Positions 1 through 8,894 are shown, counted from the stretch's first letter. The stretch: DNA of 55,978 bases from an uncultured Prevotella sp. (GCA_900322035.1 ONYL01000021.1:1-55978); one strand, 5' to 3'. Numbers and translations: made by a program. The notes: generated from the letters alone by a model not told the origin.

Positions 1-45
1 ACCAACAAATATATTCAGTTAGAAATACCCTTCGACGAATGGTAA
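1..45 (+). CDS. C-terminal tail of an unidentified protein (partial)
   Basis: One reading frame runs from the left edge to a TAA at 43-45 and encodes the last 14 residues of a protein, ending IQLEIPFDEW. Nothing about function can be read from so little. It is called only because the frame is open from the edge and its composition (alternating hydrophobic residues, then an acidic/aromatic end) is protein-like. It could equally be chance, since 45 bases of open frame is weak evidence. Confidence 0.3.
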   Translation, partial: TNKYIQLEIPFDEW

Positions 46-81
46 GTTACAATCAGTAAGCAAAGCCGAATGTTAAAGGAT

Positions 82-243
82 TTAAGTGGACACTAGTGAA
101 ACACAGTCGAAATATCCACGATAATCTTCGGCGATGACGCATTTTATGGCCTTTTCGGCAACCGAGCGTGGTTCCGACTTACCGCAACTTGCGAGTGTTG
201 CAAGCATTGTGACAAACATGAGAAATGATAATAGCTTTTTCAT
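82..243 (-). pseudogene. Truncated small lipoprotein, resembling the start of DUF4878-type lipoproteins
   Basis: A 53-residue frame starts MKKLLSFLMFVTMLA and has a clear lipoprotein signal ending in the lipobox LASC (Cys at residue 20). It continues with a stretch rich in EP..VAEKAI and a D-Y-R-G-Y-F-D segment, then stops at TAA. Bacteroidetes lipoproteins of the DUF4878 kind begin in the same way (lipobox, Pro, V-A-x-x-F/A, then an acidic helix) but are usually above 100 residues, so this looks like a fragment cut short by a stop or a rearrangement. It starts 12 bases after the stop of the hydrolase gene upstream on the same strand, so the two are probably co-transcribed. The family assignment is a pattern impression; the signal peptide and lipobox are directly visible. 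Confidence 0.45.
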
Positions 244-255
244 ATATTTTATTTG

Positions 256-864
256 TTATTGGTGAAACTTGATCATAGACTTGAGATGGCGTGATTCGTG
301 TATGTCGGAAGGGAAAATGCACGTAGCCTCCAGGACGGGCAAATCTATCTTGTGACGCCTGCCTTCAGCCAGATCGATTCCCGCAAGACGATAGGCATAA
401 ACGATGAGTTCCGTGCAATACATCTTCGTTGTGTCATTATCGTTGAACGTGTCGTCAAACAGCACGCCTTTACGGTAAACCCGCAATGCAGCCTCTGCGG
501 CTCTTTGGGCTATGGAGTCATTTCTTGGCCGACACACCTCTCCTTTTGTCGCACGCTTTCGTGAGAAGAACCTTTCCGGTGTGTCCATCTTCACCCGGTC
601 AGCATCGCCATCAAAGTCCGGTTCACCGGGAACGGCATGAACAATCATCTTGCTCCCTGCTGAATCAACAACAATGCCAACGTGGGAATAATTTCCATTC
701 GCATCCGCTGCAAGGACCACGCGGCTCGTAACGCCCTCCCCCCGGCGGAACACCACATCGCCTGCACGCAGTGTGAAATCATCGGGCAGGATGCTGCGCT
801 CTCCTACTCTTCCCTCACAGGAAACAAGCACGACAGCCAGGCTGGCAAGCCATATTCTACCCAT
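256..864 (-). CDS. YiiX/YebB-like NlpC/P60-superfamily cysteine hydrolase, lipoprotein
   Basis: This is a predicted envelope-anchored hydrolase of the permuted papain-like group (YiiX/YebB type), enzymes that cleave amide or ester bonds. The start at 864 is chosen because it gives a short lipoprotein signal, MGRIWLASLAVVLVSC, with Cys at residue 16. The frame is open further upstream (a start at 924 is possible), but that N-terminus is not signal-like. Family features: a G-D-V-V-F-R-R-G segment, the motif N-Y-S-H-V-G-I-V carrying the likely catalytic His, and Y-C-T-E-L-I-V-Y-A-Y carrying a conserved Cys. At about 202 residues it has the usual length. The truncated lipoprotein follows within 12 bases. 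Substrate unknown. Confidence 0.75.
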   Translation of the reverse strand: MGRIWLASLAVVLVSCEGRVGERSILPDDFTLRAGDVVFRRGEGVTSRVVLAADANGNYSHVGIVVDSAGSKMIVHAVPGEPDFDGDADRVKMDTPERFFSRKRATKGEVCRPRNDSIAQRAAEAALRVYRKGVLFDDTFNDNDTTKMYCTELIVYAYRLAGIDLAEGRRHKIDLPVLEATCIFPSDIHESRHLKSMIKFHQ

Positions 865-1087
865 GGGCAGTCGCAGGTTTCTATGCAACAGGAGCTGGTG
901 GTGAACTGATGCTTTTAAACTCATTTGCAACGGATTGACTTTTTGCAAAGATAAGTCAGCAAGGGCATTTTGACAAGAGCAACAGGTCAATTGTACTTTC
1001 TGGTGCCCATTATTTACTTTTTGATCTTCTTTTTACCGATTGACATCAATAAAGAGCTGGAAGGTCGGCGGATTCGTCTTTTTTTTG

Positions 1088-1095
1088 TATCTTTG
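1088..1095 (+). promoter_or_regulatory. Bacteroidetes -7 element of the AraC-family gene
   Basis: TATCTTTG fits the TAnnTTTG form of the Bacteroidetes -7 box and lies 24 bases before the ATG at 1120. It follows a T-rich run. The -33 box is weak. It supports the internal start chosen for the regulator, because the longer frame would begin upstream of the promoter. Confidence 0.55.
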
Positions 1096-1119
1096 CCCCA
1101 TAAACCTATTGCTACGATA

Positions 1120-2166
1120 ATGGATCAGAGTTTTGCAAAATCAATGTGTGACTTCTCTTTTGGTATGCTGTTTATGGCCCAGTTGGTATGTGCCGCCGCA
1201 ATGTACTATAAGGGGCAGCGCAACGACCTACAAAAGATGATGTTCCGGTTCATGGTATATCTTGTGCTGATAAGCGTTGTCGACTTTTTCTTTTTCTACA
1301 CGTCCGGTAAGCCTTTGCCCACATTGTCGGCACCTGAGACAGACTTTTTAGAGATGACCGTAGTGCCATGCGCGCTATTCATTCTCATCAGGCTTACCAC
1401 TCCTCGACAAAAGATGAGCCGGCTTATTGCTATCAACGCCTTGGCATATTTCATGGCGTTAGTTCTATATATCATTACGGAGAACGTGGTGGTTTATCAA
1501 GCCACACTTTTACTTACCATCATCTATTCGTTAGGCATTCTAATATATGGCTATTACGCTGTTGAAAGATTCAACCGTCAGATGGAGGCCGATTTCTCCG
1601 ATGAAGAGTTGTCGTTGTATTGGTTGAAATATATCGTGTGTCTCTATGCCGGAATGTTGTCACTGTGGGTGGCAGCCACCTTATACAGTTCGGAGGTAAT
1701 GGCTACTTTTTACAACCTTGTCATGATTGTTTTGTTGGGTCTGTTCTGCTATTTTGTCTATCGGCAGGAGGATATGCTGAAGGCATTGGACAATCTGGAC
1801 AGGGAAGAGAAGAAAAGAGACTATACAAGGGCTTATGAGTTTGAAGGCCGCTTCCGGAAAGTATTTGAAGAAGAAAAGATCTACCTCAATCCAAAACTTA
1901 ACATCGTGGAACTGTCGATGGCAGTCGGCACGAACCGCACCTATATCTCCAACTATATCAACCAGCAGCTTCACACCACGTTTTATGAATACGTCAACAA
2001 ATGGCGAGTGAAACGTGCAAAGGATTTGCTGTCCTCAACGTCTTTGCCATTGGAGGATGTCTCCACACAGTCGGGATTTAATTCCCTCAGTAGCTTCCAC
2101 CGCTACTTCACCAAGTCGGTGGGAATGACGCCTCAGGCTTTCCGCAAGAAGACATTACCTGCGTAA
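1120..2166 (+). CDS. Membrane-anchored AraC-family transcriptional regulator
   Basis: A 348-residue protein with an N-terminal half of about six hydrophobic helices (roughly residues 10-220: FGMLFMAQLVCAAAM, MVYLVLISVVDFFFF, LFILIRL and further segments). A short charged linker leads to a C-terminal AraC double helix-turn-helix (about residues 255-345). The second HTH shows the family signature in LEDVSTQSGFNSLSSFHRYF and V-G-M-T-P-Q-A-F-R. This integral-membrane AraC form is common in Bacteroidetes and presumably passes a membrane-sensed signal to DNA, but the ligand and targets cannot be read. The frame is open back to 970; the start at 1120 is preferred because a -7 box lies just before it and the preceding residues are poorly protein-like. 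Confidence 0.8.
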   Translation: MDQSFAKSMCDFSFGMLFMAQLVCAAAMYYKGQRNDLQKMMFRFMVYLVLISVVDFFFFYTSGKPLPTLSAPETDFLEMTVVPCALFILIRLTTPRQKMSRLIAINALAYFMALVLYIITENVVVYQATLLLTIIYSLGILIYGYYAVERFNRQMEADFSDEELSLYWLKYIVCLYAGMLSLWVAATLYSSEVMATFYNLVMIVLLGLFCYFVYRQEDMLKALDNLDREEKKRDYTRAYEFEGRFRKVFEEEKIYLNPKLNIVELSMAVGTNRTYISNYINQQLHTTFYEYVNKWRVKRAKDLLSSTSLPLEDVSTQSGFNSLSSFHRYFTKSVGMTPQAFRKKTLPA

Positions 2167-2200
2167 AGTAAACATGGACAGGGCGCAGGTTTGTGGTATC

Positions 2201-2311
2201 ATTGCCTTAAACCAAGTCTGCCAATTGTCACCCACTCGGCTCGCAATTGTCAGCCGAACGGCCCACTATTGCCGCCCGTTCAGACACCAACTGCCAGACG
2301 ATATCAATCAA
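2201..2311 (+). repeat. 22-bp intergenic tandem repeat array 1 (about 5 divergent units)
   Basis: ATTG or ACTG landmarks occur at 2201, 2224, 2246, 2268 and 2290, spacing 23, 22, 22 and 22. Unit cores read ATTGTCACCCACTCGG, ATTGTCAGCCGAACGG and ATTGCCGCCCGTTCAG. The copies are degenerate. The GGCCCACTATTGC segment here is nearly identical to one in array 3 at about 34415, which ties the arrays together. The array lies just after the AraC gene; the rest of the 2167-2491 gap holds only the terminator at 2431. Confidence 0.7.
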
Positions 2312-2430
2312 CCAAATTCGACAAACCTACGCTTTGTTATTGACACACTTACCTTTAGTTGTAGCCTTGCCACTATAGGGCGGCTTGAATACTCGCCCCC
2401 GGTCAGGACAAGCCCATGACAGTCAAACCG

Positions 2431-2457
2431 AAAAAAGCCCGGCGAAATTCGCCGGGC
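2431..2457 (-). terminator. Intrinsic terminator of the secreted-protein gene
   Basis: A perfect 10-bp stem GCCCGGCGAA/TTCGCCGGGC (2437-2457) is followed on the minus strand by a run of six T. It lies 34 bases past the stop of the minus-strand gene. Confidence 0.9.
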
Positions 2458-2491
2458 CTGATGATTATCATGCGGTAGGGATTGTTTCAGA

Positions 2492-4162
2492 TCACTTGGC
2501 CATCCCCTTAACGGTCTTAGTGGTACCGTCGGCGAATGTTACTTTCTTTAAGTACAGACCTTTAACAGGAGCCTCAATCCGACGCCCGGAGAGGTCGAAA
2601 TACTTCACGCTCTCCACAGCGCCATTGTCTGTCGTGACCCCCTTGATCGAGTTTGCAGGATTCTCAGCCCAAACAATATTGGATCTATGCGATTCACCGC
2701 CACCTGTATAAGTGGTGCTTACGCCAACCTGATCATATTCGGCCACATAGTAATATAGCTGATGGGTAGATCCTTGCAAAAAGATATCCCATCCGTCGGA
2801 GAAATAGAAAGGTATATCGGTCATATCCTGTCCGAGCGAAGTGTAATCGTCTGTAGAGAGGGTCTCTGGAGTCTCAGAGTCGAAATAGATATTGTAATAG
2901 ATTTTCGACGGTTCTATGAAATTGCCATCCACATCCACGGTAGGAATAAAGAACACTATATAACCATAGCCGTAATCGGTGTTGTACTCACTGACCTGTG
3001 TAAAATACGGGTCAGCCGGAGTTCCTGCCTTCTCAACAAAAAAGGCCAGTTCCGGATTGTCATAGACCGACAAATAGTAGACGCGGTCTAAGGCCGCGTT
3101 GATGATCATCGCGTCAGCGGTATCCTGAGCAGTGAGCTTCTTGGCTGCGGGATCGTAGTTCATCACCAGCTCATCCGACAAAGCATACCTTTTACCTTGG
3201 TCATCCCAAAACGAAGTGCCCGGGAAGAAAAACACATGGGTAGCATAGTCTTCGTTGACGCCTAAATATTGCGGGCCTTTGAAAGTCACCTTGTCGCCTT
3301 CGATCGTGCCCTTGAACCAATAGAGGTTGTTGTTGGCGGTCGGGTCGTTGATATAGATTTCGTTACCGTCGACGGCAACATTCACCAGTTGCGACCGATT
3401 GAGCACCCACCTTTCAAAGGCGACTCCGGAAGGCAAGCTGGTTGTCGTGTAAGGATTATCATACATGGCGATGTCGTAATCGCCAAATCCATACCAAGCG
3501 TATGTGTCGTCGGTCAGACCAATGATGTTTTCGAATGAGAGATCGGTGGATTTGAGCGTGTCGCCCACCAGTTCAAAATGAACATCCTGGTCGATACTTC
3601 CGTCTGAGAGAGTGTCGGCGGCGTAGCTGTTATGTTCATCGTTGATCTTCAGTTTCGAGGCATAGTAGTGATAGGTTGTTCCCTGGTATTCCTCATCATA
3701 GATGGGTTGAGGCAAATGCGCCACATACTTGCCGTCGCCCTCAGCATCCAGCTTCAAATAAGAGTCGGTGGTAAGATTGGTGAAAGGATCCTTGAGATAG
3801 ATGGCGTCGTCGGTCTTCACATAGTTGCCCGTCATTGCATAAGCCGTCGAACTGAGGACATAACCATACAAAGAGTAATAACCCGTGCCGCTGCGGATCA
3901 CGTTGTTGTGCACCTCTCCCGCAGGGGCCGTGGTGATCAGCGAATCAACGGTAGGCGTAAAATCCTTGCGGGGTGCAACTCCATGAACTCTCACCTTATC
4001 CCGCAGACTCGAAACCTTGAAGTTCTTCTTAGCTTTCAATTGGTCGGCAGTCATCACCGTATTGCCTTTTGACGAAGTAAGCCTCTGCGAGAAGGGGGCC
4101 TCTTGGGCGAAGGTGAAGGTTGAGACAAAAACTGCCCATGCAGTAAGCGTAATTTTCTTCAT
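2492..4162 (-). CDS. Secreted protein of unknown function with type IX-like C-terminal tail
   Basis: A 556-residue protein that begins MKKITLTAWAVFVSTFTFAQ, a standard signal peptide ending at AQ. The start at 4162 is taken because it gives this clean signal; the frame extends 14 codons further upstream without signal character. The body is rich in Tyr, Asp and Thr, consistent with a beta-rich extracellular protein, and no known domain was recognised. The last about 45 residues (V-K-Y-F-D-L-S-G-R-R-I, then G-L-Y-L-K-K) resemble the C-terminal sorting domains of type IX secretion cargo in Prevotella, so the protein is probably surface-attached or released. A promoter lies upstream at 4240-4270 and a strong terminator downstream. 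Confidence 0.75.
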   Translation of the reverse strand: MKKITLTAWAVFVSTFTFAQEAPFSQRLTSSKGNTVMTADQLKAKKNFKVSSLRDKVRVHGVAPRKDFTPTVDSLITTAPAGEVHNNVIRSGTGYYSLYGYVLSSTAYAMTGNYVKTDDAIYLKDPFTNLTTDSYLKLDAEGDGKYVAHLPQPIYDEEYQGTTYHYYASKLKINDEHNSYAADTLSDGSIDQDVHFELVGDTLKSTDLSFENIIGLTDDTYAWYGFGDYDIAMYDNPYTTTSLPSGVAFERWVLNRSQLVNVAVDGNEIYINDPTANNNLYWFKGTIEGDKVTFKGPQYLGVNEDYATHVFFFPGTSFWDDQGKRYALSDELVMNYDPAAKKLTAQDTADAMIINAALDRVYYLSVYDNPELAFFVEKAGTPADPYFTQVSEYNTDYGYGYIVFFIPTVDVDGNFIEPSKIYYNIYFDSETPETLSTDDYTSLGQDMTDIPFYFSDGWDIFLQGSTHQLYYYVAEYDQVGVSTTYTGGGESHRSNIVWAENPANSIKGVTTDNGAVESVKYFDLSGRRIEAPVKGLYLKKVTFADGTTKTVKGMAK

Positions 4163-4239
4163 AATCGACAGATTTGGTAAAACAATAGCGACACATCCTA
4201 ACATTTTGTGGGAAAGTCGTAGTTCAATAACTCACGACG

Positions 4240-4270
4240 CAAATATAATATTTTTTTCAATATCAACCAA
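4240..4270 (-). promoter_or_regulatory. Promoter of the secreted-protein gene
   Basis: On the minus strand the -7 box TATATTTG (4240-4247) is preceded after 20 bases by TTG (4268-4270). This fits the Bacteroidetes promoter and puts the start of transcription about 70 bases before the ATG at 4162. The rest of the gap up to 4514 holds the MATE promoter and AT-rich DNA. Confidence 0.6.
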
Positions 4271-4409
4271 GAACTCCTTACACTTTTTCATAATTTACCT
4301 TCAATTTATCTACAATAAGTTACATTTTTAGAGAATTTAATGGCAAGTAACGAACAGTAGAAATATACAGTCGGAAACAGTAAGAGCGTCAGCATTTCCT
4401 CCCGAATTA

Positions 4410-4441
4410 TTTGATATGTTACAAAAAAAGGTATACCTTTG
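4410..4441 (+). promoter_or_regulatory. Promoter of the MATE exporter gene
   Basis: TTTG at 4410-4413, a 20-base spacer, then TACCTTTG at 4434-4441: a full match to the Bacteroidetes consensus. The predicted transcript starts near 4448, giving a leader of about 65 bases before the ATG at 4515. Confidence 0.75.
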
Positions 4442-4514
4442 CAGTTGACAAAAAGGGGTCACTCTGCACCGCTTTAGGTGTACGGTAGTCAGACTTCCTT
4501 ATCTTTATAACGTT

Positions 4515-5858
4515 ATGTCACAGAAAAAACAACGCGACAATTATACTTATCTTACGAGCGGTCCCGTCCATCGGGTCATTATCACCATGGCTTTGCCCAC
4601 GATTGTCTCGATGCTGGTGACCAATCTCTACAACATCGCCGACACGTTTTTCGTGGGCAAGCTCAACACCGCCTCCACTGCAGCCGTGGGCATCGTGTTC
4701 ACGCTGATGTTTTTCTTTCAGGCCACAGGCTTCTTTTTCGGTCACGGCTCGGGCAACTACATCTCAGCCGAATTGGGAGCGCGCCGCCACGACAACGCCG
4801 AGCGCATGGCAGCAACTGGATTTGCGTGTTCCTTTCTCTGCGGACTGCTGTTCATGATTTTAGGCCTCATCTTCGTCGAGCCTCTGTCGATGCTGTTGGG
4901 TTCCACGCCCACTATCCTCCCCTATACGAAACAATATTTAGGCATTTCGCTGATTGGCATCCCTTTTTTTACGAGTAGTCTGACGCTAAACAACCAAATG
5001 CGCTTTCAGGGCAATGCCTCCCGGTCAATGTTCGGTATCGTCACGGGTGCCATCCTCAACGTCGGTCTCGACCCGCTGTTTATCTTTGTTTTCAATATGG
5101 GTGTAGCCGGGGCGGCGCTGGCCACAGTGGTTGGACAGGTTTGCAGCTTTCTCGTACTCCTATATCTGAGCCGCCAGCCGGGCAACATCGCCATCCGCCC
5201 GCGGCTGTTCACTCCCACTAAGGCCATGTTCAAGGAGATTTTCTACGGCGGAAGTCCCTCGCTCAATCGTCAGGGCCTTGCCGCTCTCTCCACGCTGCTG
5301 CTCAACCTGGCCGCCGGTGGATGGGGCGATGCCGCCATCGCCGCCATGACCATCGTCAACCGTATTTCCATGTTCGTGTTAGCGGTTGTTATTGGATTGG
5401 GACAGGGCTTCCAACCCTTCTGTGGCTTTTGCTATGGGGCTAAACGCTACGAACGACTGAAAAGCGGCTATTGGTTTACGACGAAGATAAGCTTCTGGTT
5501 TCTCCTCATCGCCTCGGTGGTGTGCCTAATCTTCAGCCACGACGCCATCCGAATCTTTCGCAATGACCCCAACGTGATCCACATCGGAATAGTGGCCCTG
5601 CGCCTGCAACTCATCACCTGGCCTTTGGGCTCCGTGATTGTCATCAGCAACATGCTTTTGCAGACCTGCCGTCAGCCCTTGCGCGCCAACCTCGTGGCAG
5701 CGGCGCGCAGTGGGCTCTTTTTCATTCCGCTCATCCTCATTCTGCCCCACCTGTTCGGGCTTTTAGGTGTAGAGATATGCCAGGCCGCCAGCGACGCCTG
5801 CTCGGCGCTGCTCGCCTATCCCATAGCCAAAGGCTTCCTTCGCAAACTGAACAATTAA
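4515..5858 (+). CDS. MATE-family multidrug/cation efflux transporter
   Basis: A 447-residue inner-membrane protein with about twelve hydrophobic segments in two repeats, the normal size and layout of MATE exporters, which expel drugs or metabolites in exchange for H+ or Na+. Family marks include the N-terminal T-S-G-P-V-H-R-V-I-I-T-M-A-L-P-T-I, the N-I-A-D-T-F-F-V-G segment of helix 2 and the G-Q-G-F-Q-P-F-C-G-F-C-Y-G-A motif at the start of the C-terminal half. Substrate cannot be told. The unknown gene that follows starts 10 bases after the stop, so they are probably one operon under the promoter at 4410-4441. Confidence 0.92.
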   Translation: MSQKKQRDNYTYLTSGPVHRVIITMALPTIVSMLVTNLYNIADTFFVGKLNTASTAAVGIVFTLMFFFQATGFFFGHGSGNYISAELGARRHDNAERMAATGFACSFLCGLLFMILGLIFVEPLSMLLGSTPTILPYTKQYLGISLIGIPFFTSSLTLNNQMRFQGNASRSMFGIVTGAILNVGLDPLFIFVFNMGVAGAALATVVGQVCSFLVLLYLSRQPGNIAIRPRLFTPTKAMFKEIFYGGSPSLNRQGLAALSTLLLNLAAGGWGDAAIAAMTIVNRISMFVLAVVIGLGQGFQPFCGFCYGAKRYERLKSGYWFTTKISFWFLLIASVVCLIFSHDAIRIFRNDPNVIHIGIVALRLQLITWPLGSVIVISNMLLQTCRQPLRANLVAAARSGLFFIPLILILPHLFGLLGVEICQAASDACSALLAYPIAKGFLRKLNN

Positions 5859-5868
5859 ATTAAGAGAT

Positions 5869-6600
5869 ATGACCCAACTTATAGCAAAATATCAAGTGGC
5901 TTCGTCCATGGTGAGAGGATTCTTCGAAGGATTTATCACCGGACTCATCGACAGCGACCGGGAAAGCAACCAGGGAAAACCTACCCCGCAACTGACGAAA
6001 CAGCTCATTGCCGAACACTTTGAGCACATCAACGAATATTTCTTTCACGTGATGTTCCCTCTGCTTATCGCCATCAATTTCGACGATTATGAGCAGGCCG
6101 TCGCCGACATGCACAGGCGCAAGTTCTCCGACGCCACACCGCAAAAGATGCTGTTGCGCTATGCATCGGGATCAAAGCCTCTCTTCGACCACATTGTCGA
6201 TGAATACAAGAGACAAATGTATAGCCTTCTCGACGGCCACAAACAGAGCATGGCAGACCATATTGCCCAACGCCGGTTGAACATTACCAAGGAGAATGAC
6301 GCCCAGACTGTCGACGTGGGCAGGGCCATCAGGGCCATGGTGAGGTCCACCATGCACGCCTATGCCGTGGGCCTCAAGGCATCGGGCAAAGACAAGGCGG
6401 CATTTCATCAGCCTTCGGTGCTGCGCATGATGGCTGAAGGGGCAGCCACGCTTCTCCACAGCGCGCCCTTCGATGTTTGGGCCGATATGGACACTGTGGG
6501 CCTCGACGGCGTTTACAGGCGTGCGAGTATCAGCAACGAAAACTATGAGACGCTCATCAATGAGATGAACCTGGCCTACGAAGACTTGGCCGAGCTTTAA
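5869..6600 (+). CDS. Hypothetical protein, mostly helical, downstream of MATE gene
   Basis: A 243-residue soluble protein without signal peptide or membrane helix. It is rich in helix-forming charged residues and His/Met, with segments such as EHFEHINEYFFHVMFP and NYETLINEMNLAYEDLAEL. No family was recognised. It follows the exporter gene by only 10 bases on the same strand, so the two are probably co-expressed. A regulatory or accessory role for the exporter is possible but not shown. It ends 52 bases before the convergent yfcE gene. Confidence 0.75.
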   Translation: MTQLIAKYQVASSMVRGFFEGFITGLIDSDRESNQGKPTPQLTKQLIAEHFEHINEYFFHVMFPLLIAINFDDYEQAVADMHRRKFSDATPQKMLLRYASGSKPLFDHIVDEYKRQMYSLLDGHKQSMADHIAQRRLNITKENDAQTVDVGRAIRAMVRSTMHAYAVGLKASGKDKAAFHQPSVLRMMAEGAATLLHSAPFDVWADMDTVGLDGVYRRASISNENYETLINEMNLAYEDLAEL

Positions 6601-6652
6601 GCGTGACCTGCCTCCCCACCGACAGAGTGAGAGTATCTTTCTCCAGTTTCTG

Positions 6653-7192
6653 TCAGATTTTCATCTCCTTGAGAAGCTCACCGTCGAGTGTGAACATAGA
6701 GATCAGTCCTTTGTCCATGGTTCCCAACGTAGGAGGATTGCCCCCCTTTGGAAACGTGACGGAGCCCGTATTGCAGCAGACCGTCTGCCCATTGCGCTCC
6801 AAATGCCAAAGATGAGTATGGCCGCAGACGACAGCATCAAAATGCCCCGGTGGCAGTTGGCTGTCGCTGTAGACATGGCCATGGGTAAGCAGAATCTTGC
6901 GCCCCTCGTCGACGAGCAGCGTATAGGTCTGCATGATAGGAAACCGGAGCAGCATCTGGTCTACCTCAGAGTCGCAGTTGCCACGCACCGCCACAATGCG
7001 GTCGGCCAGCGCGTTGAGCCGGTCGGCGATGCCCCGGGCGTCGAGACCCTCCGGCACTCCGTTGCGTGGACCATAGTTGAGGATGTCGCCCATGAGCAGA
7101 ATCATGTCACATTGCTGCTTACGTCCAAAAGCCAGTGCCTTTTCGAGTGTCGGCAATGAGCCATGGATATCGGATAGAAGAAGATATTTCAT
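6653..7192 (-). CDS. yfcE: YfcE/MJ0936-family metallophosphodiesterase
   Basis: A 179-residue calcineurin-like phosphoesterase. All five metal-binding blocks are visible in order: S-D-I-H-G (residues 7-11), M-G-D-I-L-N-Y-G-P, G-N-C-D-S, L-T-H-G-H and C-G-H-T-H. Members hydrolyse phosphodiesters with two metal ions; the physiological substrate of YfcE-type enzymes is not settled. Length is that of the family. It is transcribed alone from the promoter at 7217-7248 and is divergent from serB. Confidence 0.88.
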   Translation of the reverse strand: MKYLLLSDIHGSLPTLEKALAFGRKQQCDMILLMGDILNYGPRNGVPEGLDARGIADRLNALADRIVAVRGNCDSEVDQMLLRFPIMQTYTLLVDEGRKILLTHGHVYSDSQLPPGHFDAVVCGHTHLWHLERNGQTVCCNTGSVTFPKGGNPPTLGTMDKGLISMFTLDGELLKEMKI

Positions 7193-7216
7193 TGGTTATC
7201 TTTATTGTTTCGACTG

Positions 7217-7248
7217 CAAAAGTAGTAAATAGCAAAGGAAACACCAAA
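7217..7248 (-). promoter_or_regulatory. Promoter of yfcE
   Basis: On the minus strand TTTG (7245-7248), a 20-base spacer and TACTTTTG (7217-7224). It gives a short leader before the ATG at 7192. Confidence 0.7.
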
Positions 7249-7345
7249 GAATGACGGCCGAAAACCACTACAGGCCTGCCGCTTCTCCCCTTCGGGATGA
7301 TACCGCTACCTCTGCTTACGAAGATTGATAAAATTTGCCTGTTTG

Positions 7346-7377
7346 TTTGGTATATTCCACAGAAAACTGTAATTTCG
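7346..7377 (+). promoter_or_regulatory. Promoter of serB
   Basis: TTTG at 7346-7349, 20 bases, then TAATTTCG at 7370-7377, one base off the TAnnTTTG consensus. It lies about 50 bases before the ATG at 7426. Confidence 0.5.
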
Positions 7378-7425
7378 CAGAGTGTAGGCCACAGAAAGCT
7401 TTCACAACTCACAAAGATTGATGAA

Positions 7426-8658
7426 ATGGATAAAAAAGAACAAATACTCATTAGTATATCAGGAATCGACCACCCCGGCCTTACGGCGCAGGTGATGGAA
7501 ATTCTCGCCCGACACGAAGCTCAGATTTTGGACATCGGCCAAGCTGACATCCATTCCACGCTGTCGCTGGGCATACTGGTGAGAATCAACGAGATGGCTT
7601 CCGGCCAGATGATGAAGGAACTGTTGTTCAAGTCTACTGAGCTTCATGTCAACATTGACTTTGTGCCCATTAGCGACGACGAGTATGAAGACTGGGTGAG
7701 CCGTCAGGGCAAGAACCGCTATATCCTCACGGTGATCGGAAGGGATCTCAGCGCGCGTCAGATAGCACGGGCCACAAAGGTAATTGCCGAACAGGGACTG
7801 AATATCGACTCTATACTCCGCCTCACGGGCCGCCGCAGTATTCGCCACCAGAACAAGCACGTCAGAGCCTGCATAGAATTCTCTCTACGCGGCACACCCA
7901 AGGACCGCGCGCTGATGCAGGGCGCGCTGATGCGGCTGAGCACTGAGGAGGGCATCGACTTTTCGTTCCAAAAGGACGACATGTACCGCCGTATGCGCAG
8001 GCTCATCTGCTTCGATATGGACTCAACGCTCATTCAGACAGAATGCATCGACGAACTTGCCGAGCGTGCCGGTGTTGGCGACAAGGTGAAAGCCATCACT
8101 GAGCGGGCCATGCGAGGAGAAATAGACTTCAAGGAGAGCTTCACGGAGCGTGTGGCACTGCTCAAGGGACTGGATGCCAGCGTGATGCAAGACATTGCCG
8201 AGCATATGCCCATCACTGAGGGGGTAGACCGGCTGATGTCGGTGCTTAAACGCTGTGGCTACAAGATTGCCATCCTCAGCGGCGGATTCACCTATTTTGG
8301 CGAATTCCTACGGCGCAAGTATGGTATCGACTACGTATACGCCAACGAATTAGAGATCGACGACAACAACAAGCTCACTGGCCGTTATGTGGGTGAGATT
8401 GTCGACGGACACCGCAAGGCCGAGCTGCTTAAGCTCATCGCTCAGGTGGAAAAGGTGAACCTTGCTCAAACCATCGCCGTGGGCGACGGTGCCAACGACC
8501 TGCCTATGATCAGCGAGGCCGGACTGGGCATTGCCTTCCACGCAAAACCCCGTGTGAAAGCCAACGCCTCGCAAGCCATCAGCAACATTGGCATCGATGG
8601 CGTGCTCTATTTCCTCGGATTCAAAGACAGCTATCTCGGCGAACAAGGAAAACTGTGA
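7426..8658 (+). CDS. serB: Phosphoserine phosphatase with N-terminal ACT domains
   Basis: Hydrolyses O-phosphoserine to serine, the last step of serine synthesis. It is 410 residues long. Residues 1 to about 180 form two ACT-like modules (I-S-I-S-G-I-D-H-P-G-L at the start, then L-T-V-I-G-R-D-L), the usual amino-acid-binding regulatory part. The HAD phosphatase domain begins at DMDSTLIQTECIDELA, with nucleophile Asp197 and acid/base Asp199, followed by I-L-S-G-G-F-T and the metal-binding G-D-G-A-N-D-L. The start at 7426 matches the conserved beginning of the ACT domain; the upstream open frame is leader. The gene is on the same strand as a sigma factor and serine dehydratase, so genes that make and break down serine lie within 3.5 kb. 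Confidence 0.93.
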   Translation: MDKKEQILISISGIDHPGLTAQVMEILARHEAQILDIGQADIHSTLSLGILVRINEMASGQMMKELLFKSTELHVNIDFVPISDDEYEDWVSRQGKNRYILTVIGRDLSARQIARATKVIAEQGLNIDSILRLTGRRSIRHQNKHVRACIEFSLRGTPKDRALMQGALMRLSTEEGIDFSFQKDDMYRRMRRLICFDMDSTLIQTECIDELAERAGVGDKVKAITERAMRGEIDFKESFTERVALLKGLDASVMQDIAEHMPITEGVDRLMSVLKRCGYKIAILSGGFTYFGEFLRRKYGIDYVYANELEIDDNNKLTGRYVGEIVDGHRKAELLKLIAQVEKVNLAQTIAVGDGANDLPMISEAGLGIAFHAKPRVKANASQAISNIGIDGVLYFLGFKDSYLGEQGKL

Positions 8659-8780
8659 ATGAGTTAGGAGTTTTTAAGTTTTTAAGTCTTTGAGTTTTGA
8701 AGTTCTTAAGTTCTTGAGTTCTTGAGTGAGAAGGTCTGAGTGAGAAGATAAAAAATCAAGAACTCCTGAAGACGCGGGAA
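8659..8780. repeat. Low-complexity GTTCTTGAG/GTTTTTAAG repeat region after serB
   Basis: The gap 8659-8894 opens with GAGTTAGGAGTTTTTAAG and runs through irregular 9-10 base repeats of the form AAGTTCTTGAG. GAGTTCTTGA (near 8719) can pair with TCAAGAACTC (near 8757) in a 10-bp stem. No T-run follows, so it is not a standard terminator. The GTTAGGAGTT start recurs at 50.7 and 53.4 kb. Confidence 0.5.
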
Positions 8781-8894
8781 TAAGGAGCCTGGAGTGCGGG
8801 AATTCCTTCCAAAAGAAGAAACCGTAGACTTAGAAAAAATGATAAGTCACTGGGGGGCTTTCATAAAACAAGAAATAAGATAAAAGGAAACAAT

